A stretch of DNA of 64,000 bases from Granulicella aggregans (GCF_025685565.1 NZ_JAGSYE010000001.1:1240001-1304000); one strand, 5' to 3'; shown: positions 1 through 8,990, numbered from the stretch's first letter. Numbers and translations are program-made. Notes: generated from the sequence alone by a model not told the origin.

Positions 1-121
1 GATGGTCGAATGACAGCGATTTGTTTCAGTAGCCGATCTCACGCTCTTTTATGGTTTCATACTTCACCGTTGGCAGGAACCGATGGAGGGCCTCGTCGCA
101 TTGCAGGACATAAATAGAACA

Positions 122-185
122 TGTTCAAAAATATCTTGACAGGTATTCTTGCTGGGCGCATTATTTGATCGTGTTCAAAAATATC
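122..185 (+). promoter_or_regulatory. Two 14-bp direct repeats flanking a promoter-like sequence
   Basis: The 14-mer TGTTCAAAAATATC occurs at 122-135 and again, identical, at 172-185, so the copies are exactly 50 bp apart. Between them lies a candidate sigma-70 promoter, TTGACA at 136-141 and CATTAT at 159-164 with a 17-bp spacer. The first copy abuts the -35 box and the second lies at about the expected start of transcription. This looks like a pair of operator sites controlling the gene run that begins at 205. The regulator is not visible in the window. Confidence 0.5.
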
Positions 186-204
186 GTGAGCGAGGTTGAG
201 GCGC

Positions 205-1152
205 ATGACCGGTAACGAAGAAGCCAACCAGCAGCGGGAAGAGACATTCCTGGACCCGTCCAGATATAAAGTGATCGCACTTGCAATCGCCTTTTCTGTA
301 GGTGCATTTCTGTACCGCCTGCTGCGCCATATGCAACTCGGCCAAAGCGCGGCCATGTTCCTCGGCATCCCGGCCGTACTCGCCATTCTGCTTGCGCTGA
401 CTCCGAAGACAAGGACGGTCACCGGCGGCATCGTGAAGGGAATTACTCTCGCCCTGCTGATCGTTGCGCCCCTGCTGGGCGAAGGCTACCTGTGCATCCT
501 GTTCGCTGCGCCGCTTTTCTACGTCGTCGGAATTGTGATCGGTCTGCTCGTCGACTGGCTCAAGATACGGAAGTCCGCGACGCTGGGCTGTGTCGCCGTC
601 GTTCTGCTGCCGATGTGCCTGGAAGGCGTAGTCCCCGAGCTGACCTTTGATCGCGAACAGTCTGTGACGGTCTCTCGTGTTGTCCGTGCGCCGGCCGCGG
701 ATGTGGAAGCGACACTGGCCCTCAGTCCGAGGATTGCCCAACCCTTGCCGAGCTACCTAGCGATAGGATTTCCCCGCCCCTTGGCCGCCTGGGGAAGCGG
801 TCTGCAGGAAGGCGCGACCAGGACGATTCACTTCTCTGGGGCCGAAGGCGATCCTCCCGGAGACCTTGTGATGCGCGTAACCGGAGGCGACCGCAACTCC
901 GTCCGCTTCGAAACCGTGAGCGACGCCAGCAAGCTCACCCAGTGGCTGCGTTGGGAGAGCTCCGATGTCTCGTGGGTGCCAGTCGACGCGAGAAGCACCC
1001 TTGTTACCTGGAAGGTGACTTTCTCGAGGCAGCTCGATCCGGCGTGGTACTTCGTTCCATGGGAGCGAGCGACCGTACGCGAAGCGGTCAAGTATCTCAT
1101 CACGGCCAATGCCGACCCAGACAAAGACCTTACTCCAGGGACAGAGCCATGA
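205..1152 (+). CDS. Membrane protein with C-terminal SRPBCC-like domain
   Basis: A protein of 315 residues of unknown function. The first half has about five hydrophobic segments (near residues 22-38, 48-63, 73-90, 95-113 and 123-140). The second half, from about residue 155, is soluble and begins with an SVTVSRVVRAPAADVEATL pattern that resembles the start of SRPBCC/polyketide-cyclase-like lipid-binding folds. The ATG at 205 was chosen because purine-rich CGAGG and TGAGG lie just upstream; a TTG at 196 is the alternative. The stop overlaps the next start as ATGA, which indicates translational coupling. It heads the run leading to the MoxR/DUF58 genes. The SRPBCC assignment is by pattern and should be treated as tentative. 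Confidence 0.7.
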   Translation: MTGNEEANQQREETFLDPSRYKVIALAIAFSVGAFLYRLLRHMQLGQSAAMFLGIPAVLAILLALTPKTRTVTGGIVKGITLALLIVAPLLGEGYLCILFAAPLFYVVGIVIGLLVDWLKIRKSATLGCVAVVLLPMCLEGVVPELTFDREQSVTVSRVVRAPAADVEATLALSPRIAQPLPSYLAIGFPRPLAAWGSGLQEGATRTIHFSGAEGDPPGDLVMRVTGGDRNSVRFETVSDASKLTQWLRWESSDVSWVPVDARSTLVTWKVTFSRQLDPAWYFVPWERATVREAVKYLITANADPDKDLTPGTEP

Positions 1153-2516
1153 CCGAGATAGCGTGGGCCCGTGCCGCCGCGCTCTATCTTCCGCTGATGG
1201 CCGCCGTGCTGTCGGGTCTTCTTACGGCCCGACGTTCACGTCAGTTCGCCGCTCTGCTCTTGAGTTTTCTGTGGGCAGCGGTGACGCTCCTGGCGGTGCA
1301 ACGCCTGAACCAACTCGAAGGCTGGTGGACGTTCCCAGATGCCGGCGTCAGCCTCTGCGGCATGCCGCTCGAACTCTATCTCGGCTGGGTCATTCTGTGG
1401 GGAGTGGTGCCGCAGATCGCGGTCTCCCGTTTGAAGATCGGGTGGGTCCTGGCGATCTTTGCCCTGGTCGACCTCATCCTGATGCCGCTCTGCAACTCAG
1501 TCGTGCAGCTCCAGCCGGCCTGGCTCCTGGGTGAGACACTCTGCGTTGGACTCGTCCTTTTGCCTGCGATCTGTCTCGCCCGCTGGACCGAGCAAGGCAT
1601 TCATCTCAAAGCGCGGGCGGCTTTGCAGACCGTCACAGCGGGTCTGCTCCTCCTCTTCGTGGTCCCGGAGATCGTCTTCGTCTTACGCCCGGGCGATGGC
1701 TGGACGCCCTTGCTGAAACTTCCACGATGGCAGCTTCAGCTAAGCCTCCAGGCGGTGTTTCTCCTGGCCCTGCCCGGAGTCGCCGCCGTTATGGAGTTCG
1801 CTACGCGCGGCGGCGGAACTCCGATCCCTTATGATCCGCCAAAGCGCCTGGTCAGCAGCGGCATCTACCGTTACCTTGCCAATCCGATGCAGGCGTCGTG
1901 TACCCTCGTCATGGTCTGCTGGGCTGGTCTGTTGCATAATGGCTGGTTGGTGTCGGCCGCCGCCATGTCCGTCATCTATAGCGCCGGTATCGCCGATTGG
2001 GACGAACGCCGGGACCTTAGACTTCGCTTCGGCGACCAGTGGCAAGAGTATCGCGCTCAGGTCCGCAACTGGTTCCCGCGATGGCGTCCTTTCCATACCG
2101 GTACGCCTGCAACCCTCTACATCGCCGCTAGCTGCAGCCCGTGCAGCGAGCTGCGGCAATGGCTGGAATCCCGCAACCCGATTGGATTAGAGATCGTCGA
2201 TGCGGAGCGGCTGCCACGGGGAACGATCCGCCGCATGCGCTATCGGCCGCAGGACGGTTCCGGCAGCGTAGACGAGGTCCGGGCGCTGGGCCGAGCGCTC
2301 GAACACCTCCATCTCCTCTGGGCAATCGCTGGTGCCGCGATGCGTATCCCGCTCATCTGGCACGGTATACAGCTTGTTATGGATGCAAGCGGCCTGGGCC
2401 CACGGAGTATCCCCGCATCCTCCTGCATTACGGAAGGTGGCCCTCCCGAGGAAGGAGAAATACCTCAGGGAAAGGCGGCTGTGCTAGTATCTGCCTCAAC
2501 CCCGAACGACAGATAA
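1149..2516 (+). CDS. ICMT/PEMT-like membrane methyltransferase fused to a DCC thiol-oxidoreductase-like domain
   Basis: A polytopic protein of 455 residues. The ATG at 1149 overlaps the previous stop by four bases. Residues 1 to about 310 are mostly hydrophobic and end in a block typical of isoprenylcysteine carboxyl methyltransferase/phospholipid methyltransferase-like proteins: GIYRYLANPMQ, then a conserved DERRDLRLRFGDQWQEYR segment. From about residue 322 there follows a thioredoxin-like stretch with a CSPC motif (Cys329, Cys332) and a WAIAGAAMRIPLI segment, as in DUF393/DCC proteins. Family knowledge suggests methyl transfer to a lipid or prenyl thiol plus thiol redox chemistry, but the substrate is unknown. 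The fusion is unusual. A frame-conserved upstream extension to 942 lies inside the previous gene and was discarded. Confidence 0.7.
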   Translation: MTEIAWARAAALYLPLMAAVLSGLLTARRSRQFAALLLSFLWAAVTLLAVQRLNQLEGWWTFPDAGVSLCGMPLELYLGWVILWGVVPQIAVSRLKIGWVLAIFALVDLILMPLCNSVVQLQPAWLLGETLCVGLVLLPAICLARWTEQGIHLKARAALQTVTAGLLLLFVVPEIVFVLRPGDGWTPLLKLPRWQLQLSLQAVFLLALPGVAAVMEFATRGGGTPIPYDPPKRLVSSGIYRYLANPMQASCTLVMVCWAGLLHNGWLVSAAAMSVIYSAGIADWDERRDLRLRFGDQWQEYRAQVRNWFPRWRPFHTGTPATLYIAASCSPCSELRQWLESRNPIGLEIVDAERLPRGTIRRMRYRPQDGSGSVDEVRALGRALEHLHLLWAIAGAAMRIPLIWHGIQLVMDASGLGPRSIPASSCITEGGPPEEGEIPQGKAAVLVSASTPNDR

Positions 2517-2539
2517 GTTGTACCTCCGGAGAGCGCACG

Positions 2540-3628
2540 ATGGCCGATCAGGCTTGGTTCACAGCAGATGGATCGGGCGGAGAGGGCTACATCGCAGCTC
2601 CTCCACCGCCGGCTATTCCTACACCATCACGGTATGAGCTTCGCCCCTTGACGACCGGCGAACTACTCGACCGGACCTTCTATCTTTACCGCTCAAACTT
2701 CTGGCTCTTCGTCGGCCTGGCCTCGATTGCGGCCGGGGCGAACGTTGTCATGCAGTTGCTGAAGCTGCTTTACCAGCACTTCTTCGGGATCTTCACGTTG
2801 GCGCATATGACTGGCCCCGCAGCCGACCCGCACAGCATCATGCTGGGTGCAGTCTTTGTCGCGCTCTCCCTGGTCTCGAGCATCCTCTACTTCGCAGTGT
2901 ACGGGGTCACGCACGCTGCCACGACCTCTGCGGTCTCCGCTATCTATCTCGGCGACGTTACCTCCATGAAGATTGCCTTCCGTGCCGTCTCCGCGCGCTG
3001 GGCGAGATTCTTCGGTATCTCGCTATGGCAGTTATGGAGCGCCGGCTGGATCTTCACGCTGCTGATCATTCCGCCCATCGTCATCTTTAGCCTGGGAATG
3101 CAGAGCAAGATGTGGATCGCTGGAATCATGTTCTTTCTGGCCTCGCTCAGTCTCCTCTACGGCATCATCGCGTACATCCGCAACTCCTTCGGCGTGCCTG
3201 CCGCTGTGATGGAGGACCTCAAAGTGCGAGCGGCGATGCGTCGCAGCAAGGTTCTGACCGCCGGAAGCAAAGGCCGGATCTTCCTGCTATTCCTCTTCAT
3301 TACCGTTCTCTACTTCGTCGTCCTCGCCATCGAGAGCCCGCTCCTGATTCTTCTTGTCCGTGCAAAAGGTGCCCCACAACTGTTGCTGGGACAGGCGCTC
3401 GGCCTCGCCGTTGGATTCGTCGCCAGCGCCGTGCTCGGCCCGGTAGGCGCGATTGGACTCTGTCTCTTTTACATCGACCAGCGGGTGCGCAAGGAAGGCT
3501 TCGACATCGAGTTCCTGATAGAGCGTTCTGGCCCCGCACCTGCGGTGACCCCCATCTCGATTCCCGTCGAAACAGTTCCGTTCGTAGACCCGGTTGCCGC
3601 AGCGGTTGAATCTCCGGAGCATCCCTGA
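2540..3628 (+). CDS. Polytopic membrane protein, GPDPase-membrane-domain-like
   Basis: A 362-residue membrane protein. After a soluble, proline-rich N-terminus comes an LRPLTTGELLDRTFYLYRSNF block, then about six transmembrane segments. The 'TTGELLD..F.LYR.NF' signature is common in membrane proteins related to the membrane domain of glycerophosphodiester phosphodiesterases (PF10110-like), for which no clear function is known. The start at 2540 is preceded by GGAGAG. The ORF runs open back to 2141, but that part overlaps the previous gene. It sits 23 bp after the ICMT-like gene and just ahead of the DUF4129 gene, so it is probably part of one transcript. Confidence 0.72.
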   Translation: MADQAWFTADGSGGEGYIAAPPPPAIPTPSRYELRPLTTGELLDRTFYLYRSNFWLFVGLASIAAGANVVMQLLKLLYQHFFGIFTLAHMTGPAADPHSIMLGAVFVALSLVSSILYFAVYGVTHAATTSAVSAIYLGDVTSMKIAFRAVSARWARFFGISLWQLWSAGWIFTLLIIPPIVIFSLGMQSKMWIAGIMFFLASLSLLYGIIAYIRNSFGVPAAVMEDLKVRAAMRRSKVLTAGSKGRIFLLFLFITVLYFVVLAIESPLLILLVRAKGAPQLLLGQALGLAVGFVASAVLGPVGAIGLCLFYIDQRVRKEGFDIEFLIERSGPAPAVTPISIPVETVPFVDPVAAAVESPEHP

Positions 3629-3632
3629 CCGC

Positions 3633-4625
3633 ATGCGTCGCCTGCTCTCGCATCGTTTTCGGATCGAAGTGATCTTCGCGCTCTGCCTTGCGGTTTCGGC
3701 TGGCATCGCGCAGACATCGTCCGCGCAACAACCCTCTGCGGGCACCCTGGAAGGCTATAAGGCGCACCTGAGTTTGCTGAGCGAACTCGTCTCTGCCTGC
3801 AATCAGAACCCCTCTGTGTGCGACCCCGCCAAGGTAGGCGGCAACGACCGCGTTCCGGCACGCGATGGGAAAGCGGCGTTCGAGGTCCATTGGAGCTGGC
3901 TGTGGGACTTGATTCTCAAGGCCAAAGACCCGAAGCTCGCGGATCGCGAGAAGCTGCTTCGCGCGGCGGGGGAGCGGCTGCAAGAGCAGATGCGCGAGGC
4001 CGGAGTGGAGAAAAGCGCTCCACGGGTCGACTTCAAGAACGCCCGATCCAGCGCCGACAAGGTGCTCGCGGCCTCGGAGTTTCGCCGCGTCACTGGAAAC
4101 GGTCTCCGCGACAGACTGGTCGCCAAGTTCTTCGACTGGTTCAGCCGCATCTTCGGTGGTGTCTCGACCTTCGCGCGTGGTGCCCCATGGCTCGGGCCGG
4201 TGATCATGTATGGATTTCTCCTGCTCGCGTTTGCCGGGCTTGTGGTGTGGATCTTTCGTATCCTGGATCGCCAGCGGCTCGCGGTGCGGATGGAGCCAGG
4301 AGCTGCCATCACCCACTCGCAGGAGACCTCAAGAAGCTGGGCAAAGCTGGCCGAAGCTGCCGCAGCCTCGGGCGAGTGGCGCGAGGCGGTACACGCCTTG
4401 TACTGGGCCAGCATCTCCGAACTGGAGGCCCGCCGAGTGTGGCGAGCCAACAACGTTCGCACGCCGCGCGAGTACCTGCGCCTCGTCTCTCCGGACGCGC
4501 CGCAGTATCGTCCCCTGCGCGCCCTTACGCGTTCGCTGGAGCGCATCTGGTACGGTTTCGCACCGGCGGTCCGCGAGGACTATGACGCCGCTCTTGCGGT
4601 CTACGAAGAACTGAGGTCCGCTTGA
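3633..4625 (+). CDS. DUF4129 domain-containing membrane protein
   Basis: A protein of 330 residues. It has an N-terminal signal or anchor (residues about 12-30), a charged soluble region, one transmembrane helix near residues 191-210, and a C-terminal cytoplasmic DUF4129 domain containing WREAVHALYWASISELE and a TPREYLRL motif. DUF4129 proteins usually travel with MoxR ATPases and DUF58 proteins, as here, and their biochemical role is not established. ATG 3633 is four bases after the upstream stop, with GGAG at 3616-3619. The TGA stop overlaps the TTG start of the next gene (TTGA), so the two are probably translated together. Confidence 0.82.
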   Translation: MRRLLSHRFRIEVIFALCLAVSAGIAQTSSAQQPSAGTLEGYKAHLSLLSELVSACNQNPSVCDPAKVGGNDRVPARDGKAAFEVHWSWLWDLILKAKDPKLADREKLLRAAGERLQEQMREAGVEKSAPRVDFKNARSSADKVLAASEFRRVTGNGLRDRLVAKFFDWFSRIFGGVSTFARGAPWLGPVIMYGFLLLAFAGLVVWIFRILDRQRLAVRMEPGAAITHSQETSRSWAKLAEAAAASGEWREAVHALYWASISELEARRVWRANNVRTPREYLRLVSPDAPQYRPLRALTRSLERIWYGFAPAVREDYDAALAVYEELRSA

Positions 4626-5836
4626 ACGTGGCGACGGCGAACCAGCAGCACTCCGATGTTCGCATCGGCCGGACCGAGAGGCGGTTTGTCCTTATTCTCG
4701 CGGGGTCGATGCTGGCGGCGATCCTTCTCGTCAGCTTCTTCGCGCCCTCGGCTGAAGATGACGATCTGACGCCCTCCTCGTATAACAGCGGATCAGCCGG
4801 GGTGAAGGCTGCCTATCTGCTCTTGCCGCAGCTTGGATACACGGCCGAGCGATGGACGGACACGACGCAGGCGCTCGCCGATGTCGACGCTCCCCATACC
4901 ACTCTCGTACTCGCGAATCCGGTCGTTCCGCCCGAAGACGTGAGCGAGGTGAAGAGTGCCATCGAGGAGTTCCTGAATCGCGGCGGCCGGGTCCTCGCCA
5001 CAGGTGTGCAGGGCGCGTACCTGATTCCTGGCGGCGCCACTGCGGAGCCTGAGCAGATCAATAAAGGTCTCTGCCTCACGACTCCTGAAGGCCAGGGTTT
5101 GATGGCTCTCGCTGGCCAGGTGTCGATGGAGGACCCAGTTCGATGGCAGGACGATAACGTCACCACCCGAGTTCAGCAACGATGCGGATCGGACGCGGTC
5201 GCGGTGGAGGTACACGTCGGCCTTGGCAAGGCCGTCTGGTGGAGTAGTCCACTGCCCATGACCAATCGGGGCTTGAAAGAAGATGCGAGCCTCAAGTTGC
5301 TGCTCGCCAGCATTGGAGCGCCCGGACAGCGCGTTCTCTTCGATGAGTCTTTGCATGCCGGCGAAGCTTCGGTGTGGGACCAGGCGCGTGGCCTGCCCAT
5401 TCGTTCGCTGGTCGTCCAGTCGGCGCTCGTGGCAGTTCTGCTGGTCCTGAGCTTCGGTCGCAGGAATGGCCCGGTGCGCCCGCTCCTCCAGGCTGTCCGC
5501 AGCTCGCCGCTTGAGTTCGCCGAGTCAATGGGCCATCTTTATGCCAAGGCGGGTGCCACCAAGGTTGCGGTCGATGGCGCAAACCGCCGTCTTCTTCGCT
5601 ATTTGAATGAGCGTTGCGGTCTTCCGCTCGATCTCTTGCGCCGATCGCCGCAGGAGATTGCCGATGCGACGCACACCAGGCTTGGCGGCGATTGGTCGGC
5701 GATGGCGGAGCATCTCTCCCAGGCCATGGAAGACCGCGACAAATCCTTGTCGTCGAAGACCGCGCTTGCCCTGGTGAAGGCGCTGGACAGCGACCTCGAA
5801 TCGCTCAAGAAGAGACTCGAATTCAAGCAAACATGA
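4622..5836 (+). CDS. DUF4350 domain-containing membrane protein
   Basis: A protein of 404 residues. It has a transmembrane segment near residues 20-38, then an extracytoplasmic DUF4350-type domain (SSYNSGSAGVKAAYLLLPQLGY at its start, with a GGRVLATG strand), and a second membrane segment near residue 270 followed by a cytoplasmic tail of about 120 residues. DUF4350 proteins are typical partners of MoxR/DUF58/DUF4129 genes; the family has a class-I-glutamine-amidotransferase-like fold but no proven activity. The start is TTG at 4622 with GAGG at 4613-4616; a GTG at 4628 is an alternative two codons in. The MoxR gene follows after 26 bp. Confidence 0.82.
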   Translation: MNVATANQQHSDVRIGRTERRFVLILAGSMLAAILLVSFFAPSAEDDDLTPSSYNSGSAGVKAAYLLLPQLGYTAERWTDTTQALADVDAPHTTLVLANPVVPPEDVSEVKSAIEEFLNRGGRVLATGVQGAYLIPGGATAEPEQINKGLCLTTPEGQGLMALAGQVSMEDPVRWQDDNVTTRVQQRCGSDAVAVEVHVGLGKAVWWSSPLPMTNRGLKEDASLKLLLASIGAPGQRVLFDESLHAGEASVWDQARGLPIRSLVVQSALVAVLLVLSFGRRNGPVRPLLQAVRSSPLEFAESMGHLYAKAGATKVAVDGANRRLLRYLNERCGLPLDLLRRSPQEIADATHTRLGGDWSAMAEHLSQAMEDRDKSLSSKTALALVKALDSDLESLKKRLEFKQT

Positions 5837-5862
5837 CAAGATGAGAGACAGGAGCGGACTAG

Positions 5863-6834
5863 GTGAGTGAGTTTCAGCAAGGCGGAGTGAAGGCGGCGGA
5901 ACAGCTCTTCGAGCAAGGGAGGCAACAGATTGGGCAGGTCATCGCCGGGCAGCATGAGATGGTCGATCAGGCGCTGCTGACACTGCTTTGCGGCGGCCAC
6001 GCTCTACTCGAAGGCGTGCCTGGGGTAGCTAAGACGCTTGCGGTCAAGACGCTCTCGCGCTTCCTGGGGCTCGACTTCAAGCGCGTCCAGGGAACGCCCG
6101 ACATGATGCCCGCCGACATCCTGGGTACGTCTGTCTTCTCGCCTAAGACCAACGAGTTCTCTCTTCATAAGGGCCCCGTCTTTACGCAGTTTTTGCTTGC
6201 CGACGAGATCAACCGGATGCCTCCGCGAACGCAAGCGGCGCTGCTCGAAAGCATGGAAGAGCGGCAGGTCACGATGGACGGCGAGGCGCATCCGCTGGAC
6301 GAGTACTTCACCGTCTTTGCGACACAGAACCCGCTGGAGTTCGAAGGAACGTATCCTCTGCCCGAGGCGCAGCTCGACCGGTTCCTGCTGAAGATCCGCG
6401 TCCCTTATCCCACCCTTGCCGAGGAGCGCATGGTGCTGGAGCGCCACCATGGCAGCGTCGCGCCAAAAGACCTCGAACTGACGCCAATTGTGGCCGTCGA
6501 TTCCGCCATGCTTGCGGAGGCGCGTCGCGAGATTCGCGCAGTCCGCGTCGAGCCGGAGCTCTTCGACTACGTCCTGGCGTTGGTCCGCCGGACGCGCGAA
6601 TGGCCGACTATAACGCTGGGTGCATCGCCACGCGCATCGGCGAGTCTGCTGCTTGTGGCCAAGGCTCTTGCTGCAAAAGAGGGCCGCGACTTTCTTATCC
6701 CCGACGACGTAAAAGATGCCGCGCGGCCTGTCCTGCGCCATCGCCTCGTGCTGCGCCCGGAGGCCGAGCTTGAGGGCTTCGACACCGACCGCGTCGTCGC
6801 CGACCTTCTCGCCGCTACGCCGGTACCGAAGTAG
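5863..6834 (+). CDS. MoxR family AAA+ ATPase
   Basis: A 323-residue MoxR-type AAA+ ATPase, near the family's usual length. Visible motifs are Walker A GVPGVAKT (residues 51-58), Walker B LLADEINR (111-118) and the sensor-1 region ATQNPLE (153-159). MoxR proteins are thought to act as chaperones that assemble or activate a partner complex, often through a von Willebrand factor A (VWA)-like or DUF58 protein, and the DUF58 gene starts 6 bp downstream. The GTG start at 5863 has GGAG eight bases upstream. The gene is the central catalytic member of this envelope-associated cluster. Confidence 0.93.
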   Translation: MSEFQQGGVKAAEQLFEQGRQQIGQVIAGQHEMVDQALLTLLCGGHALLEGVPGVAKTLAVKTLSRFLGLDFKRVQGTPDMMPADILGTSVFSPKTNEFSLHKGPVFTQFLLADEINRMPPRTQAALLESMEERQVTMDGEAHPLDEYFTVFATQNPLEFEGTYPLPEAQLDRFLLKIRVPYPTLAEERMVLERHHGSVAPKDLELTPIVAVDSAMLAEARREIRAVRVEPELFDYVLALVRRTREWPTITLGASPRASASLLLVAKALAAKEGRDFLIPDDVKDAARPVLRHRLVLRPEAELEGFDTDRVVADLLAATPVPK

Positions 6835-6840
6835 ACCGCG

Positions 6841-8265
6841 ATGCAGACGCTTATTCCGCAGCAGATCTCGGCGACTGGCCGGACGTTCGGCCGCATGGGC
6901 CGCGTCGTGGGCTATGGCATCACCGCCCGGGGCCTGTCGCTCCTGCTCGCGGGGCTGCTGTTCTCCGTGCCGGAGTTCTTTCACCCGCACAGGTTGTGGA
7001 TCATGCTTGCCTGGGATGGAGTGGTTGCGCTGCTGATCCTTGTCGATGCGATGCTTCTCGTCACGCCTGCGAAGATCAACATCATTCGCAGGTTCCTGCA
7101 CTCGCCGGCGATCGGCCAGCCGGTGGAGATTGAGTATGAGATCAGCCAGCTCTCGAACGGAATTGTAACGATCACAGTTACAGATGATCTGCACCCCGCC
7201 CTCATCGAGATGCCCAGACCGGTGACGCTGACCGCCTTTCCTCGCGAAGCGGCCAAGGCGTCGCTTACCGTCTCTCCACGAGAACGCGGCGATGTCGAGC
7301 TCGGCAAGATCTATCTGCGCTACAAAGGCGCGCTGGGCCTGGTCGAGCGATGGGCGGTCTGCGACTGCGAGCAAGAGATCCGCATCTTTCCCGCGTCGGA
7401 GCAAGGCACCTCCAACACCGAACTCTATCTCATGCGCGCGCGGCAGATAGACCTGCAGAAGCGCCGCCTGCGTCTGCGCGGCATTGGACGCGAGTTCGAG
7501 AGCCTGCGTGACTATCAGCGTGGCGATGAGTTGAGAAACATCTCATGGACCGCGACGGCGCGGCGGGCCAAGCTAATTACGCGCCAGTTCACGACCGAGC
7601 GCAGCCAGCAGGTTTGGGTTGTCATCGATGCGGGACGACTCTCGCGAACCGCATTTGAGTTGAAGCACGCGGCATCCGATCCCGGCCAGCAAGACCTCAT
7701 CGTCACGCAGCTCGACCAGGCCGCCACCGCCGCGCTCATGTTGGCGCAGGTCATCGGAAGCTCAGGTGATAAGTTTGCCTTGCTCACCTACGGCCGCGCC
7801 ATCCAGCAGCAACTTCTGCCGGGAAACGGCGCACCCCATCTGCGCATCATGGTCGACCTGCTCTCGCAGACGAAGAGCGAGCGTTCGGAGGCGAATCACT
7901 TGAACGCGGTCTCGCGCCTTAAGAACCTGCAGCGCCGCAGAGGTCTCGTTCTCTGGGTCACGGAGATGGCGGACAGCGTTGGCCGTCCGGAGGTCGTTAC
8001 GGCGGCCTCCGAGCTCGTCCGTCACCATCTCGTGGTGCTTGTGCTGCTCCAGCATCCGGAACTGGAAGCACTCAGCACACGCGAGCCTGCGAATGCCGAA
8101 GAGATGTTTGCATCAACCGCAGCACAGGAGATACTGGAGCGCCGCAGGGCATCGATCGTGAAGCTGCGTCAGCAGGGTGTGCTGGTGGTCGAGACTACGC
8201 CAGGGGAGGTTGGCGCAGCCGCGATCACGAAGTATTTAGAGATAAAGGCGCAGGGGCTTATCTGA
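6841..8265 (+). CDS. DUF58 domain-containing protein
   Basis: A protein of 474 residues. It has two N-terminal transmembrane segments (about residues 25-65), a beta-rich region, and a DUF58 block at FESLRDYQRGDELRNISW, followed by a region with a VWA-like outline (WVVIDAGR). DUF58 proteins are the standard partner of MoxR ATPases and are proposed to be the client or adaptor that MoxR acts on. The gene follows moxR by 6 bp and ends the plus-strand run. The next gene is convergent, with only 14 bp between stops. Confidence 0.9.
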   Translation: MQTLIPQQISATGRTFGRMGRVVGYGITARGLSLLLAGLLFSVPEFFHPHRLWIMLAWDGVVALLILVDAMLLVTPAKINIIRRFLHSPAIGQPVEIEYEISQLSNGIVTITVTDDLHPALIEMPRPVTLTAFPREAAKASLTVSPRERGDVELGKIYLRYKGALGLVERWAVCDCEQEIRIFPASEQGTSNTELYLMRARQIDLQKRRLRLRGIGREFESLRDYQRGDELRNISWTATARRAKLITRQFTTERSQQVWVVIDAGRLSRTAFELKHAASDPGQQDLIVTQLDQAATAALMLAQVIGSSGDKFALLTYGRAIQQQLLPGNGAPHLRIMVDLLSQTKSERSEANHLNAVSRLKNLQRRRGLVLWVTEMADSVGRPEVVTAASELVRHHLVVLVLLQHPELEALSTREPANAEEMFASTAAQEILERRRASIVKLRQQGVLVVETTPGEVGAAAITKYLEIKAQGLI

Positions 8266-8279
8266 ACATTAGTGCTGCG

Positions 8280-8990
8280 CTAGTTTGCGAAAGCCTGCTT
8301 TATAGCAGCCTCCGCAAGCGGCCCCATAATCGCATAGCCCGCCGCCGTTGGATGCACGCCGTCTTTGGCCAGCCCAGGCTTCATCGCGCCTTTCTCATCG
8401 GCCATCGCCGAGTAGTAGTCGAGGTACACCAGCTTCTGCACCGCGCAGAAGTCCCTCAGCCATCCGTTCACTTCACGGATCGTTGCGGCCGGGGCGATGC
8501 CCGGCTTCCAGGGATAGCTGAATGCAGGCGTGATCGAAGCCAGCACCACCTTGATGCCGTTCTGCCGGGCAATCGCCGTCATCGCACGAAAGTTGTCTTC
8601 GATCATCGCCGGTGTCGAAGGGCCAGTGTTTCCGGCGATATCATTCGTTCCTGCAAGGATGACGACCGCTGCCGGGTGCAGATGAATGACGTCCTGCTCG
8701 AAGCGCACCAGCATCTGCGGCGTGGTCTGGCCGCTGATGCCGCGATTCACATAAGGCTTTCCAGGGAAGAAGGTTCCCGTGTCCTCGATGCGTCCCCAGC
8801 CGTCGGTAATCGAGTCGCCATAGAAGACGACGCGCTGTTCCCCAGGCGCGGGAGGTGCAAGGGCGGCATTGTCCGCCCGATAACGCGCCAACTGCGGCCA
8901 GTCGGAAGAGTTCGCCGGAGTCTGCGCAAACAGTTGTCCAACCATCAGGCCCAAGCCGACTCCCACAGCGATCTTACAAACGATCCGCAT
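8280..8990 (-). CDS. Exported SGNH/GDSL-family hydrolase
   Basis: A protein of 236 residues with a signal peptide ending near ..GQLFAQ. Block I is VVFYGDSITDGWG (nucleophile Ser), block III is LAGTNDIAGN, and block V is the DGVHP motif near the C-terminus with catalytic Asp and His. This set defines SGNH esterases/lipases. The substrate is probably an acylated sugar or another ester outside the cytoplasm. The start at 8990 is set by a strong AAGGAG just upstream and by the signal peptide; a 20-residue in-frame extension lacks these. It is inserted in opposite orientation between the DUF58 and SpoIIM genes, and the SpoIIM gene ends 43 bp upstream, so the two may be co-transcribed. Confidence 0.9.
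   Translation of the reverse strand: MRIVCKIAVGVGLGLMVGQLFAQTPANSSDWPQLARYRADNAALAPPAPGEQRVVFYGDSITDGWGRIEDTGTFFPGKPYVNRGISGQTTPQMLVRFEQDVIHLHPAAVVILAGTNDIAGNTGPSTPAMIEDNFRAMTAIARQNGIKVVLASITPAFSYPWKPGIAPAATIREVNGWLRDFCAVQKLVYLDYYSAMADEKGAMKPGLAKDGVHPTAAGYAIMGPLAEAAIKQAFAN

Noticed and set aside
57..431. Minus-strand open frame at the left end.
   Set aside because: It overlaps the repeats, promoter and the SRPBCC gene; no motif or ribosome site.
942..1148. Upstream extension of the ICMT-like frame.
   Set aside because: It overlaps the coding sequence of the preceding gene, and ATG 1149 with stop-start overlap is the natural start.
3300..4316. Long minus-strand open frames opposite the DUF4129 gene.
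   Set aside because: High GC in the third position creates open antisense frames. No recognisable motifs or ribosome sites.
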